DNA of 64,000 nt, taken from assembly GCA_013397115.1 (NCBI GenBank), contig VWZW01006249.1, forward strand, positions 1,920,136 through 1,984,135. Reading direction: 5' to 3'. The position numbers and the translations under genes were made by a program. This document shows, one piece after another, positions 14,501-29,034 of the stretch (the stretch's first letter is position 1; the number at the start of each line of letters is the position of its first letter). The notes below the pieces were generated by a model. It had not been told where the DNA came from, ran no database searches, and saw only the letters and a list, made by a program, of their open reading frames with translations. The stretch comes from Edolisoma coerulescens. Lineage: Eukaryota; Chordata; Aves; Passeriformes; Campephagidae.

Positions 14501-16892
14501 AATGCTTACCACAGGCAATTAATTAATCATTGTAAAATGATTTCATGTATGGGCTTCTCCAGCCTTGTGGACGGAAAAAAAAAAGATCGCTTTCCTTCAA
14601 TAAATACTAATTACAGGTTAGGTAGAGGTAAATTAGGTATACTATTTGAATAATAATGCAGAACGGAATAATGAAGAATAGGTCACCTTAAATAAAGCCT
14701 GGAGATTCAACAAAACATTTCAAACTGTACCATTTAAGCCAAACGTTTTCAACCTTACTCCAAGAGCAGCCTTTCAGTGAGTGGTGAGAGGGCTGGAGGA
14801 GGGTGGTTAGAATACTGAGACTGGCAATTTAGAACAGCTGAGGAGGGAGGTCACTGGAAAGGCCTCATTTGTAGAAGAAAAGGGAGATGCTTAACTTTCC
14901 AATAACTCAGGGTTTAAGTGCTGGGTTAGAGGTTCACACCCAACCATTTACACTCAATTTTTACAGCTTCTTGATTCTGAGTGTGTAATAACTCCTCAAA
15001 AAGGTTTCTTTTTATCAATATTGACCTTGAAGTCCTGTGAATGGTTTCACAGACTCACTTAACATATAACCATAGGGAAAAAATGAAATTTTCTGTAAAA
15101 GGTTTCAGGAAAAGGATTGATAGCATCATTTTAATGAGTCGAACCTCACCCAAAACTAGCTTTTTCAGGCATTGACAATTGACACGTTCCTCATTAACAC
15201 TCTCCCCATTTAATTAGTATAAGAGGATTAGGTTGTATTTTTCTCCTTAATAGAACGTTGTGGTTTTTAAACTCATACAAATACTTGCACGCTGGCAGAT
15301 TTAGTAAATAAGTAAAACAATCTTTTGAAAGAATAAAACAAGGGTAAAGACTGTTGTGTCAGTTCTTTTCAAGATAAAATAGTCTGCCTTTGTTCAGCAG
15401 AATTAGCAAATTGCAAGGTTAATTTATGAGACCTTTTACAAAATAAAGATTTGACAGGAGTAGTAGATAATGAAGATAATCAGAGACTTTGTTAACAATG
15501 AATTATATCGTGGGATTTTGCATTTTCCACCTTTGAAAAAATATCTGTAGCTTGCAGCTGGTTGTGTTTCAGGCACTCTGCTCCATAGTGGATGATCACC
15601 TCATTTGAAAAGCAAGATTAGAAAGATTTTTCTTCTCTGTTTCTAAGGCACAAATTGCACATCAGTAAAATCCTCTCCAATTTATAAAAACTGGTTAGAA
15701 GATAGAGACTCTGTCAATCACTATAGCAGGTCGTCAGGATGGCTTGAAACCTTACACCCACCAGCTTTCATTTGTATATATACACCTCATGGAAATGAGA
15801 CCTTTCCTTCTAAAGAAGTGTTTTGAATGTAAAATTATTCAGCTGTGCTCTGAATGACACAGTTACAGCTTAGCAGGTTTACCTGTAAATAGTCACTGAA
15901 AACAAAGCACTAACCACAATGCCTTAAACTCTTATTTGGTATTAGAGACACGCAGTGACCTGACAGGAGAATGCTGTGCTCGATGCCTTGTGAGCAGGTG
16001 AAGGATGTGCTCCGAACTAAGTCTGCAATTTAAATAGGTATTGACAAATGGATTATTGGTCCTTCCTGTTGTCTGCTGTTCCCTATGGCTATGGGGACTA
16101 GGGCATGCTGCATAAAGGGAAAATAAATGCTACTTTGGCATCTGTACTGGAATTGATTTTCACTAAGTCACTGCAGGTCCAGCAGGGCCACTTTAAGGCC
16201 AGTATTAAATCAAAGCCCACACTCGTTGCTTTCAAGCCAGCCCAAGAAGCAGCATGCACATGCACACTGGTGTATCTGGCAGAACTAAGCCTTGTATCTG
16301 TAGTGCACAGCTGACCTGAAAGGCTGTTTCAGGTGCTGGACAGCAAAGAAGATGCAAAATCATTTGAGCATCGAGTAGTTCACTGGGTCATATAAGACCC
16401 ATATCCCTGTAATATGGAGCCACTTGTCTGATTTCATAAATGCATATTTACCACCCGCTGAGGACCCAGACTGAAGTACCTGAACTATGTGAACTGGTCC
16501 ATTATTTCCTAGTTCCCAAATCAGTACTATAGCCACAAATATCTTCTTTCTATTAGGTCAGTAAATAACATCTAAAAATGCAGACCTGACTTGACCCTAA
16601 GGGAAGCAGAGTGTACTTAGTGAGCAACACCTAGCTCCAAATGACTCCTGGGTAAAACAGAATAAACTTGCATCTTTCTAATGTACAAGAAGTCTCATTT
16701 ACTTCTGAGGCTCACTTAAATTCTTTTAAAAGTGAAGAATTTGATAGCAGTGCCTCTTTCCTCAGGGAAAAGAAAAAGTCCTGGGCAGAACACTTACATT
16801 AAAAAAGACTCCTGAACTCACAGAAATAGGTAGACAGTTCTGGGGAAGTCTCATTAGCTATTACTCTGTTCTTATCTTCCCAAAACATCTGC
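2516..16892. other. Presumed APBA2 5' intron, segment 1; no gene recognised
   Basis: This is AT-rich, non-repetitive sequence without recognisable protein homology. The longest open frames (minus 4953-4426, 175 codons; minus 8787-8305, 160 codons) have compositions that look like chance translation, and I recognise neither. GC is locally higher around 7.4-7.6 kb and 9.4-9.7 kb without CpG enrichment. Short imperfect repeats of AGGAATAAGGGAA occur near 11.67-11.71 kb. A short hairpin (TGTGTAAT...ATTACACA) lies near 9.85-9.88 kb. Assignment to the APBA2 intron is inferred from the next minus-strand promoter being at about 52.5 kb. Confidence 0.6.
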
Positions 16893-16965
16893 TTTTGGCC
16901 ACTCTGGGAGATGGGATACTGGGCTGGATGATTTTTTTCCTCTAAGCCAGCACAGCATGTCACCT
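16893..16965 (+). mobile_element. Possible ancient L3/CR1-type LINE 3' fragment
   Basis: The stretch reads GGCCACTCTGGGAGATGGGATACTGGGCTGGATG, then a diverged tail and a CAGCACAGCATG-like end. This resembles the 3' end shared by old L3/CR1 LINEs of amniotes (graspable core: GGATACTGGGCTGGATGGACC...CCCAGCATGGC). The match is short and from memory of the consensus, so it is moderate evidence only. Confidence 0.5.
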
Positions 16966-19900
16966 AACTCAAATTCTGCCACCGAATAGCTCTAAGATAG
17001 TTCCTACCCTTTCAGGTAAATGGATACATGTGGAGGCAGGTATTAATTCTAACTTTCTGTTTTTATTCACAAAAATTCAGGAATTATTACTGGGACTCTT
17101 TTTAAAAATAATTTTTATAAATTTGAATTTTAATAGATATAAAATTAAAGTTTATGTGTACCAGTTTTCTAAACATTTAGGTCAAAAATCACTCCTTTAA
17201 TCAACACTACAGATAGTCTCTTATCTGCAGAGATAGGCAATTTAGATTAAAGAGAACTTTGCCCATAGAGGATACTTAATTATCACTCAAAATATTTGTT
17301 AAAATTAAAAAATGCTAAATACAAAAACTATCACTGCTGTCATTAGGGCATACCAGACAAAGTCATTGCACCAAATCACCTCATCTACCAGGAAGTGAAA
17401 TTATTGGGATGAAAACCAGTAATCAAAGACAAAATACTTAACCTGAGGCACTTCTGGGCAAAGAAGTGTTCCACAAAATTCTGATATCTCCAAAGAGATA
17501 CGTAATAGGTGTTTACAGAGCCAAGCTGCTGAAAGCAATCATTCTGAAATGCAATTTATTTTTTTTAAACAGGTTAGAGTAGTGTGCTTTCTACATTAGT
17601 ACCTTAGGAAAAATCACATTGAATGCAGTGTTGCATTTCAATTGCAGAGTACTGTGGAATTTGGTTACCAAATATTAAGGCTCCACATAAGTTAATGTCA
17701 GCTACAGCAACTCTTTGTTATTGCTCAGTAAAGCACAACACAGGAGAGATCTTAAGACTGATTTGGGATCTCTTTTTCACAAGAGGTATTTCATTAACAT
17801 GCCTTCTCTCCAAGAAACATTTAACCAAGGACAAATTAAATGCTTCTCAGGGAGAAGTCCTGCACCTACTACCATAGTTACAGCTAAATCATCTTTTCCT
17901 TCTTAACTATGATTGACTACATAACCAGAAAAATAAGCAGATTTAATTTTTTTAAAATCAAACTTACTTTCAAAACTTTCATAGAAATACCATTTTCCAG
18001 CTTACAGAGACCTAATTTCATGTCGGCAGTAATTTCACTGGTATGTAGGAGTGATTAGGAACCTTTTAAGAGACTGTTAGATTGCCATACAATGACCATA
18101 CAGTTGTCCTGCACCTTAAAACAATTATCTCCGTGTATGAAGACTGCTGTCTAAAAGAAAAAGGGTTATTTCAAGTCCTTGTACTTAATTTGTTGTGGAT
18201 GTCTGAGTATTTCAGTCTCCAGGTACTGCACCAGGAGCCTTCCAAAAGCACTGCAATTCCATTCCATCAAGAGATGATACCCAAGTCTAAACAATCTCAG
18301 TGGAAATCCTTTCTAATGTTCACATTTTCTACTCTGAATTAATGACTTTGAAAAGGGGTGTATTTTTATTTCACATAGTAAAGATAATAAACATGAGTGC
18401 CACACCTATATTGTTTTGTGGGTTTTTTACTACCATATTTGAATCTTCTCCCATCCTTCATTCCATTCCTCTCAATGTAAAATTCATTATCATGCCATGT
18501 AAGTGGGTCTTACTGCAAAATAATTGAACTCTGAATGTTTGGATTATGAATATTATATCACACTTTTCTTGCATAGGAGTATCTGCTGATAATCTAAGTT
18601 ATGGACTAGGTGTTTTTAACTGTCAGATTTTAGATTTTCACATCTTACTCTATCACATTTTCCTTTTTGCTACTTCTGTTTTTTATGATTTCAACAGTTG
18701 TTTAAAGTTATGTCTCTGTCTGAAAACGTAATTCTCCAAAGTAAGGACCATCTTTTTTTTTCTTTTCACATGATTAAGCTATTCAAAACAGGCCTCAAGC
18801 CAGTGATTTAACATTTGGTAACACAAAGATAATGAGATTTTCTGGCTCAAAGTAAATCATAGCTGTTGAATATCTTGACAATTTTGTGCCTGGATACTTA
18901 ACTTAGAGATCAAAACCATTAATCTAGAATGCATCTATAAATTTATAGAATGCTGTACCAATGGATAAAGCTTCTTCCTGACTCACTTAAAAAATGTGTT
19001 TACTAATTCATGTATATTAAGTGGCAAAGCAGCAAATGTGTTCAGGGTTTGCTGTCTGTTGCTGGGAGATAGGGATGTCTGAAAGAAATGTTACAATTCA
19101 CCTTTTACCAAACAGCTGTCTTTATTTTTATCATGTTATTTAGAAGGATTTCAGTTACATAAAACCCCCCAGATCTGTGGCTATTACAAGTGCCACCCTG
19201 TAAGAATATTGTAACCAAAAAGGATTGACAAAAATTATTCCTCCAGTGTGTTTGGTTTATCTTTTCAGCCTTGGGTTTCTTCAACTTCATTATTTCCAAA
19301 GCAGATGCAATTTCTGCTTGGCCTTTCATGGAGTTGCTAGGAGGAGAGTATCACTGGGGGTGGTGGGGAGGCAACTACATGTTCAAAACTACAAAGTTGG
19401 TGGAGGAAAGTAAGAATCAACTTGGTAACTTTCAGATTATTTTATTTTTTTAAATAGCTATCAAGCTTTTTCCTTTTACTGTTTTTAAAAATATTTTTCA
19501 AACATGTATCCAAAATTTTCTATATCTACTTTCAGTAGTAATCTTATTCAGAATGTCAGTCCTGCTCAGTCAAACACTACCCTAGACATCTGCTGAGGAA
19601 AGATTAGAATTTCACTAGCTAAATACAATACATGAGCAGGTACTGCTGAATGAAATTCACATATGCATCTAAAAAAGTGCACTAAAAAGAAATTAGAAAA
19701 ACATACAAAATTGGAAATATTTAGTTATGATTCAACTAAATTTCCAGTTTAAAATTTAGCCACAGAAGCAAATTTCCATGTTCTTGCATATAAGCACAGA
19801 CTACTACTGTGACCTTCCTTGAGTTAGCACTGAAAGGGCTGGTGAAAAGAAAAATGCTCCTGCAATTTAATGTTGTTTTTCAATTTGCATTATGTAAATC

Positions 19901-22900
19901 CTGCTTGTCCCATTTTCCCAGTCATGGTCTCCACGTACAGCAGGCTGGAGACACTCAGGGTGAGTTTTTAGGAGCAGCTTAAGATGAAGGGCTGTGCTGT
20001 GGCAGCAGCACAGGGGGTGCCAGCTGTGCCAAGCCGCTCCGGTACCGCCTTGCTTGGGTCACCTGCAGTACAGTCAGAGGACTGTCAGGAGCTAATAATG
20101 TTAATTTTAAATGGGCAATCTGCATTTATCTTTTATCTCCTCGAATTTATCTATATCCCCAGCACAGATGTTTTATTTTTTTAAGCTCATGCATAATGTT
20201 TTTAAAAGCTTTGTTAGTACTTACAGTTAGTAAGGGTTTAATTGAGCCTTAATGCTCGGTGCCAACCAGAAGGCAACACTGACAAGTAGGAAGGAGGCAC
20301 TTTACTAATCCATGTGTGTTCTAATAGAAGGTTCTGACATTCTTCCTGGCCAGTTTTAACCACCTGTAGTCATGACCCTTGGTCTTGTACATGTTGGCTG
20401 GCAGCCACAGCTATTTCTGAGAGTAGCAGGTTTTTTCATTTTTTAAATTTTAGTTATTTGCAAGGGCTTCTTGAAAACAACATGTGCAAGAAGAATTGGA
20501 GATGGATGGTCCCATTGTAGGAGGTAGGAGAAAGGACTCGTCCTCTAGCTCACGAAGTTGTATCTGTGAGGCTGTTTAACACAAACTATAGAAATGTATG
20601 CTGACAATCAAGAACTTGTTGAATGAGAATCTTTGTATATAAAAAAAAATCGAAGTTGGTTTTTTTACTGTATTTAATGCAGTAATCCATAAATGTTGTA
20701 TAGTCCTACTGAGGAAATATTCTTTGGAGGAGAAAAGGGAAAAATATTTTCTGCATTTGTAGGCTGGCATGGTATCACTTTAATGTTGCAGTCACAAATG
20801 GAGATAAGCACACACTGAATGCCTTTTATTTCTCTTTCTCCACATCAAAAGAATTTTTTCCTGCTGACACAGCAAAGCTGACAACATGCTACAGTAATCA
20901 ATGCTGTCTGTGTCTCAGGCAAACCCAAGCAATGCGGGCTTTGAATGCCTGCAGATATGGTGTCAGTAACAAGCTGTCCTGAATAACCTGAAGAACAGCA
21001 AACAGAGCATCTCCCCATCACTTGCTGCCTGGGAACTTGTGCCATGTCTTTAGGAGGTGTGACAGAACGTACTGTCATTGACTTCAGACAAGCATTATAA
21101 AAACACGCCAAGGAAAAACCTCTCCTTATTGGTTATTCCAAGATAATGAAAGCACAAGAGGCCTCCTTCTCGTAATAACGTTTTTATCTTTGCTAACAAT
21201 CTGCATCCCACGACTTCAACGTTGGGAGCTGAGGCAGGGAGCACAAGCACACGAGGTGGATTAGGTTATGTGTGAGCAACACTCAGTTCAGGATCGTGTG
21301 CCTGCCAGGCTGACCTGCTAACACAGCACACTGACAGGGCTCTGCTTCTGGTGGCTGCTGTAATTAAAGAGTCTGTACAAGAAAGGATACTGCACAGGGA
21401 CTCCGAGAGTATTAAGGAGCTCCAGATCACGGAGGGCAATTAAAAGCAGGAAATTAAAGATGCTCCAAGTATTGTCACATATTAGAAGGGATTTTGCTTC
21501 GTAGTTGTATTGGATATACTTAAATATGTATTTTCTCCAAGCTTTTATATCACAGGTCTCATGCAGTTTCATAACTGCCAATTTGCAAGATACTTTAGAA
21601 AAGTAAATACAGTTCCTTTTCTCAACATTCCTATAGTTTTGTATCAATGGCTCAAGAACATATTTGCACATGGACTTGCATAAATGAACAGAGTTTCTAT
21701 TTTGAAACTTGAATCTGTGCACAAAATTTAACCTTTAAATTTCTTATTCAACTTTCTGTCAACCAATCTCTTTTCCCCTTTTTAAAATAAGATGAATGGA
21801 ATTTAATGTAATTAATACCTAGTGCCTCTAAGGAAAAAATGAAGCGTTTTCTTTTGAAACCAGGATATTTTGAAGGGTGCTGTAAGAAAATGCCTTCAAA
21901 TGACACTGGATTCCTTTGCCATCATACTTTTTACTGTCAGATGTCCTCACATACATAGGAGCCCTTTTGGATGGCTTCCTGTACATCCCCAGAGACAAAG
22001 TCCCATATGCATCTATCCATGCATAAGCATAAATGAAAGTGAAAAATGAATGCATGCATTATCCTTTCTTTTTAGATAGTGGGCATATGTTCATTGTCGA
22101 CAGCTGCAGGACATGAAGTTTCAACTTCTGAATAGTTCAGGATTCAACAAAAAGAGAAAAAAATACATTCAACCAGCTCAAAGACTACAACTTTAAAAAA
22201 TCAAGTCTGCAAAATGGAATTCTAGAATGAAAGTCCTTCTAAACTTAAGCATGTTAGGATGTCATGTCAGATTGTTGGCAGAACTAAATTCTAACTACTT
22301 GCAGAGACAGAGAGGTTGCATTTATTTCAAATTAGAATTATTTTTAAGGATATTTCCTGACATTTCCTGTCAAGCTGATGTTTCTACAGGATATGGGGGC
22401 ATTTTCTTTTTATGCCTGTGCAGATAACGGAAGAATTCTCCCCAAGGTTAGAATAACGAAGGATTTCTGTTCCCTTTCTGATTCCATAAAAAAGAATCTA
22501 CTTCCTGGCATCTCCTCCCCCCTTTCATTTAGAAAATTCTCTAGAATGCTGGCAGTCCCTTTGTTTCCCCCTGTCTTTTAGCAGCACTTCATAATCTACA
22601 TATCTTGATTAGTTTGTCCTATAAACTTTGTACTGTTACAAAAAATCAGTTAGTGGTTGCAAGTAAAGGGTCAATCTCTACACAGTTGTATTAAAAAAGT
22701 CTGTATTCAGTTGACTTGTTGCAAAAGAACCAAGTGAAAATGGTGATCCCTTCCACCCTATACAGGAACACAAACTGTATTCCAGCAGAAAATTCAGTTC
22801 CTTCTTCACAAGACTCCAGTGCTCTGCCAAGTTTGTTTCTTGATGTTCAGCCTCAGCAAACCATGTATCAATTACATTTTTTCCACTTCATTTTACTATT

Positions 22901-25900
22901 TTCTGTATTGTATTGCTAGAGATAGCCTGTACTTTCCAGACCACTTGGATGAGAGCTGTGCTCCTTGGACACAAGTCTAACACTGATGATTCCCCTCTTT
23001 CATATAAGATTCTCCTGCATCACACAACTACCATGCTTACAACTTTCAAGACCGAGCAAATATTAAGGGCTAAATTGCTAAACCAAAATAAGACATGGTG
23101 TATGAAGACTAAAAGAGAATATTTATCTATTTTATTTTCCTTAAGTGCAGGATGAAGGATGGCACAGACTGCACCACTACATGTCAGGTGGTACCATAGC
23201 AGTTAATGCTAACACATCTCCTGTGTCGGACACAGTTCCAGCTGGCAGAGCCTTGCAGTTGGCCAGGGAAGGAACAGAGATGTCTCATGCAGGGAGCAGA
23301 ATTCGGGGTTCTCTCTTGTACTGTACACTCAAGACATCCTTTGCTTCTCCCACATAAACACTAATAAGTGTCACTTGTAGCATTTTTTGTTGTTTTAGGT
23401 GATCTTTGAATTGATCATGTGAGCATTATAAATTGCTCAGTTTTTCTTTCTTAAAAATAGCTGCTCCCTTTTACCTTCTCCAGTGAGGATACACTGCTTG
23501 GAACAACAGTTGCAGCAGGCACTCTATGCACATACAGCATGCACAGCATCTAGACAGACAAGGGGAATAAAATGCAAGAAAGCAGAGAAAAACACACTTG
23601 TCCACAGTCTTGATTTTTAGCAAGTCATTACCAAAACAAAAGGCTTTCATTCTCCCAATTATTCTTTAAAAACATGTTTTACACTAAGTACTCTCCCACT
23701 GAAACAGTTATTGAAAAATACATTTTACCAAGAAGTTCAATTTCAGATGTGAGCAGCTTGCTCTGAATTGCGTAGGCAGTACGAGAACACTGCAGAAGTG
23801 TTAGTGTAGAAGTAACATATAAGTGCATGAATAACGTCTTACTGATTTAACTGTGAAATATGTTCTTTTGGCATTCATAATTAGGGGCAGAACAGATGGT
23901 GAAAGCTTAATATGTCCATTAAAATAAATTATGTCGCCAGTGTTTCCTTAGTCTATAAAACTTTGATTGGGTTGGCTATTTCAGGTTGGTATTTTTTGTT
24001 CTGCTTGGAAAGGTTCCTGTGCATATGCTGGAGAGTATTTTGTATTGTAACTGCAGCAGAAAGGGGAAAAAAAAGAAATTTGATGGGGAATTCTGTCTAA
24101 GACTAACAACACTTTTAAATGGGAGAACTCTGATTTAATTTTTTCCTCCCTCCCTTACAATCCTGTTTTTCACTAAAAGAAGGCCTAGTTTTATTCTCCT
24201 TATTCTCTCCTTTTCAGTGTGTCAAAGGCTCAGAAACAATGTGTGTTTGTTTCCTTCTTTAAATGATCAGCAACACCAAAGGTCTGTTATATGTATTGCT
24301 GAGTTGCATCTCTGAAGTACAACATGTGTATTGTCTAGGCCAGATTTGCAAGATTTGAAATATATTTACTTATTCGTTAAGAACCAGCAAGGGGTTATAT
24401 AATATAAGCACATGCAGTATTATTTAGAGTATTTTTAGATAATATTCTGAAATAAAATTATAGCAATATGAGGTCGCAACGAACTCCTTTCTATATCTGG
24501 AAATAACTTTTACAATTTTAGGCACTTTTAGGATATGCAATAAAATATTTTGCAAGTAAGAAACGAGTAGGGAGTGAAAATGGCTTTGAAACCTGAGCCA
24601 GTTGGTGCCTGGCAGCTGGAAAGCCACTTAATTGCCAGTGGGATCCAGGGACAGCCGAGTTTCAGTGCCTCCTGTTCTGCTGCCCCTGCACCAAGCAGGG
24701 GAAGGAGAGGTGGCTTGAGGAAAGACGCATTGCTGCTACATTCGATTTATTCTTGATTTTCAGAATAACCTTTTAGGGGAGAAACATGGACAGTCACAGA
24801 TCAGGGCAAACTTCTAAAAGTAGAGTAAAACTGTGAAAGTCACAAATCAGCATAGCTTCACCACGGGATCATTACACCCTTCTTTGGGCTGACCCCCATA
24901 TCTTTGAAAAAAATCTGTAGTTTTATTTTTGGTGGGTTTCTGTTACATGTAACATAAACAGCAGGCATGTCTGAGATTTAGAGAAGATGGGGTTCACTTT
25001 AAATGCATAAATGATGTTAGATGTGTCAACTGCTATTTCTACCTTTAAAAACCTTCCTTCAGTCTTTGCCATCTGTACCCTCTTTCCACTGCCTGGAGAC
25101 CTGCTGCTCCTCTTATTTCTTTGCATGCCTGTGCTGTGCCTGATAAAAGATTCTGCTTTGTGAAGTGCAGATTAGTTCACTGCTTGCATTAATAGATGCC
25201 ATCACTGGTAACTACATTGTAAAATAACCTTTCCCAGAAAAATCAACTAGGGAAAATACTTCTATAGACATCACATGAATATTATATTTTAAGATACATT
25301 TTTTAAAAGAAACTAAACCTCACTAATTTATATTACATATTCGAAACTGAAATAGCATAGCTAGATATATATTCAAAAGAGTAAATAAACCATTCTGAAT
25401 GAAAGCAATAAAAAATGTGGTTACATTTGGGAAGACTGTCAACAGAAGCATTGGAATAAAATCCTCAAAAGCAGCTATTTGATTGCTATGAGCAACAACC
25501 ATTTTTTGTACTAGAATCTCCACAGAATTTCCCTCATAGTTCCATCACTGCAGAAGGAACTCCAAAGAGATTTCTCTGTCAGTGGGGAAAAAAAAAATCA
25601 ACTAATTAGAAACTGTAACATCTTTCAAAACTCTTTATCAAATCTCATAGTTAAGCCTAATTAAAATTTCCATTCAAAGCCAATTCGTCAGTAAGGGGAC
25701 AACAGGTAGACAGCGTGACTTTTACTAGGAGGTTGGAATTTCAAAATTTAAACTACTGTTGACTCTGGGAGATGAAGTGACAGTAATGGGAAATGGCAAA
25801 TGGGAAAATGAGAGCACATTATCCATAACAATATGAAGAGGCGATAGAGTCCATTTGCACTGCACATGATGAGAGTCTGTGCATCTTCTGGTGTTACTTC

Positions 25901-26967
25901 AAAGAGTAAGAACATTTTAGTAATTAAGGGCTCTATCTTAGACACCAAGTTGAAAGGGACTCAGTTTTCATCTCCACCTTAGACTTCCTTTACACTCTTG
26001 ACCAAGTCTTGTGCCTATTAATAATCTCCAGATATACAGAGGTAGAGCTTTCCAAAAAAAGAGCAAGCAATTTTATACAAATGTATGTGAAACAGCACAG
26101 GAAGATGGATCTTGATAAAGTTTTTACAATCTCTTTGATTGGCCCATTAATTTTTATACTACTGCTAACTGGAAAACTGTAGCAGAGAAACCAAGGCAGA
26201 AGTACCACAAACTGAAGTCTTTTCACAGAGACGGGAGGAAAATTGAGCAGTGGGAAGTCAGAATTATATTTGTATTATACATTATCACAGTTATAAATAA
26301 CTTCAGTTCAGGTCCTTCAGTAGGATCACTCAGACTTAAAGATACTTACTCAAAGTGTTACTTCAGTAAAAATTTCTGCACAATTAAATTTGAATGGATC
26401 TCATAGCTGCAGATCAAAGCATTCATGCTGCTTTAGCTTTGGTTCTAGGCTGCATTATTATACTATGCAAACAATTTTTTGTCACTATTACAACATTTCA
26501 CTGCAAAGACAGTGTAATTCACATCAGTTTGGTATCCCCAAGCAGCCACTGCAGCTGGGAAACCATTACTTAATAAAGAAAAACATGAGTTCACAAAGCA
26601 ATCCAATTAGTGACGGCAAATTTTAATCTCAGCATATTTCATAACGCAGCATTTATTAAGCAGAATACCCCTTCCCTTTTCCATCAAACTATTAACAAAA
26701 GAGTATCTCTAACTGCTTCCATTATATGGTCATTATGTTTCAGATCGAGGCAACAGGGTATGTGCTTTGGGAAGATGCACTGCAGGCAGGCAGAAAATGA
26801 GACAAGAAAATGTTCTCGGATACCTCTTTCTGTGTCTGCCTAAGCAGGACTTGAACCATTCAGAATAGTTATAGATATGTATGATATGATTTTCCACATC
26901 TTTCAATTTCAACAAAAACAAAATGTTAATAATAAGTCCTTTAAGGTGAAATACTTACTTCTCTCTT

Positions 26968-27007
26968 AAAAAAAAACCAAACCAAAATAACCAAATAACC
27001 AAAAAAA
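26968..27007. repeat. Low-complexity A-rich/CCAAA tract
   Basis: The sequence is a run of A followed by AACCAAACC, AAAATAACC and AAATAACC-like units ending in a second A run. It is a simple-sequence tract with no other feature. Confidence 0.8.
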
Positions 27008-28855
27008 TTCACTGCAATTTTGAGGTGAATACAACTAATAAATGAAAACCAAGCAGGTATTTTGAAGCCAGTTCAGTTTTTTAGTCTTATGTCTCAAGAA
27101 ATAGTCAGTACAGTGCTTAACCTACTATTGTTTTGTCTGGGGCAGTGAAATCTGCTTCAGAAAACATGACACCTTCTGAATTGCAGGCCTCTAGGAATTT
27201 ACAGTTTCTGCAAAGTGGTATACTGATGTATTTCAGAAATGTGCCCTGTCAGCTGCACTTCTGTGCATCAGCTTCGACCCATTGCCTTATCCTAAAGAAA
27301 ACAGGTGCATTGGGATAAGCTGGTATAGGCAAGGGATAGGGTGCAAGAAGATATCAACATCCTGCTTCTTTCACAGGGTTTGTAGAATCAGTAGCTGCTG
27401 ATTTGTCATGGCTCTCTCATCTATGTATTTGCCTCAGGGCACCTCTCTTACCGTATGGTTAGCAAATCCCTACCTGTAAGATTTTAAGGGCTTTAGTATT
27501 ATTTTACAGTCATTCTTCAACAGCATTTTCTCATTCTTCAACTTTGTTTTCACACCTCAGCTGAAATTTGTCCAAACAGCTGAGCACAAAATGTACCCAA
27601 GAATAGGAAAACCCCAAGTACACAGTAATTTCCTTCAAATGTCTCCAAAGCTTTACAGGAACTTCAAAATCACAGAAAACTATAAACTAGCACTACATAA
27701 TTTGAAATTACAATATCCATAGGAAGGGGCCTTAAGTAATTTCTGTTGCACTGTTTTTCTACAACATAGATTCATTTTAATGCACTGAATCATGCCTGGA
27801 CTTTTTATAAGATAATTTTCCGTAGTATTATTTCACACATGAAAGAAATGTGTATTCATCCATTGGTTCAGAGGCCTAAAGTCCTCCCAGGAGTGTCACA
27901 AAAGGAACACAATGTTCCAAGAGCTGGATCACTGGTTGAGCTGATGGATGTGAAAACTCCTGTAGCTAGATAGTAAGCTATTGGCTGCAGTTCTAAGAGT
28001 GAATAAATTATTTTAAGCTTAGTAGTAATTTATGCTCACAAAATGAGTAAGGGTACCATCTGTTCAAATACAGACAATACAAAAATCTTTTAATTTGATA
28101 TTAAATTTCTCACTTTTGACATAGCTATGTCACTGGTGAATAGTCTTCATATTGAAGTCCTACAGAAGGAGAAACTTACCTTTTCTGAACAATGGCAAGA
28201 AATCACCTAGGCCTATAAGCAAGGTAGATGGAAATGTAATAAATAATTTTGGATTAATATATGGGGGAAAATTTGAACTCTTAAAGGGGGAAAAATGAAA
28301 AACGAGGAAAGAAGGTAGTAAAACTGCTTGGGAGTTTGGAATAGTTTCAGGTTATCTCACCTGTTCTCCAGTAGTTTTAAAACTTAGAATAAGCAGGGTA
28401 TCCTGCACCAGGAAATACAGGTGCTCTCTATGCCCAATTTACTTCATTTCCATGTTTCTAATAAAAGCCTTAACTAACTCCTGAAGCTCTCATTCATCTC
28501 CCTAGAGATCTTACAGTCATACCTCCAAAGTAATTTAAATAGTTTAAGGCAATGGACATGATGTGCATACAGAAGATGAAAATTGGAGTAGAATCTGGTT
28601 TTAATATATTTTTTATTTTATAGTCTATCTATGGTATTATCTAAAAGTAATTGATTTGTGCTGCTTCTAGAGAAAGTGGGATCATTTCCTATACTCCATA
28701 AATATTTTTACTAATTCCTACTGGAAAAAGATAGAAATTTAGTTTTAATGACATTATTGTATTGGACAAAAGAAATTATTAGTATAAGAACGGAGAAGAA
28801 TGACCTGAAGTAGATTTGAAGAGCTATATCATACTTCTTCCTCTTCTCTCTCAAG

Positions 28856-29034
28856 AGAAGGATGGGGAATCTATGTATTCCTCCCCCCTGTGCTGGTAGT
28901 TTGCCAAGTCAGAGAAAATTAGTTGAGTCTACTATGGTTTACTATCCATATTACAAAGTACAAGACAGAATAGCTGCAGTGGATAGTCAAACACAGAACA
29001 GTAAGGTTTTCCACGGCCAAGCAAGTAAGTTCAT
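28856..29034 (+). other. Candidate exon of unknown plus-strand transcript
   Basis: A strong pyrimidine tract (CTTCTTCCTCTTCTCTCTCAAG, AG at 28854-28855) is followed by 179 nt that stay open in one frame from ATG 28862. The stretch then meets a near-consensus donor, A|GTAAGTT, at 29035. The peptide begins MGNLCIPPPCAG and includes MVYYPYYKVQDRIAAV. I recognise no family, and the minus strand is also open over part of it. It could be a lncRNA exon or chance. Confidence 0.2.
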
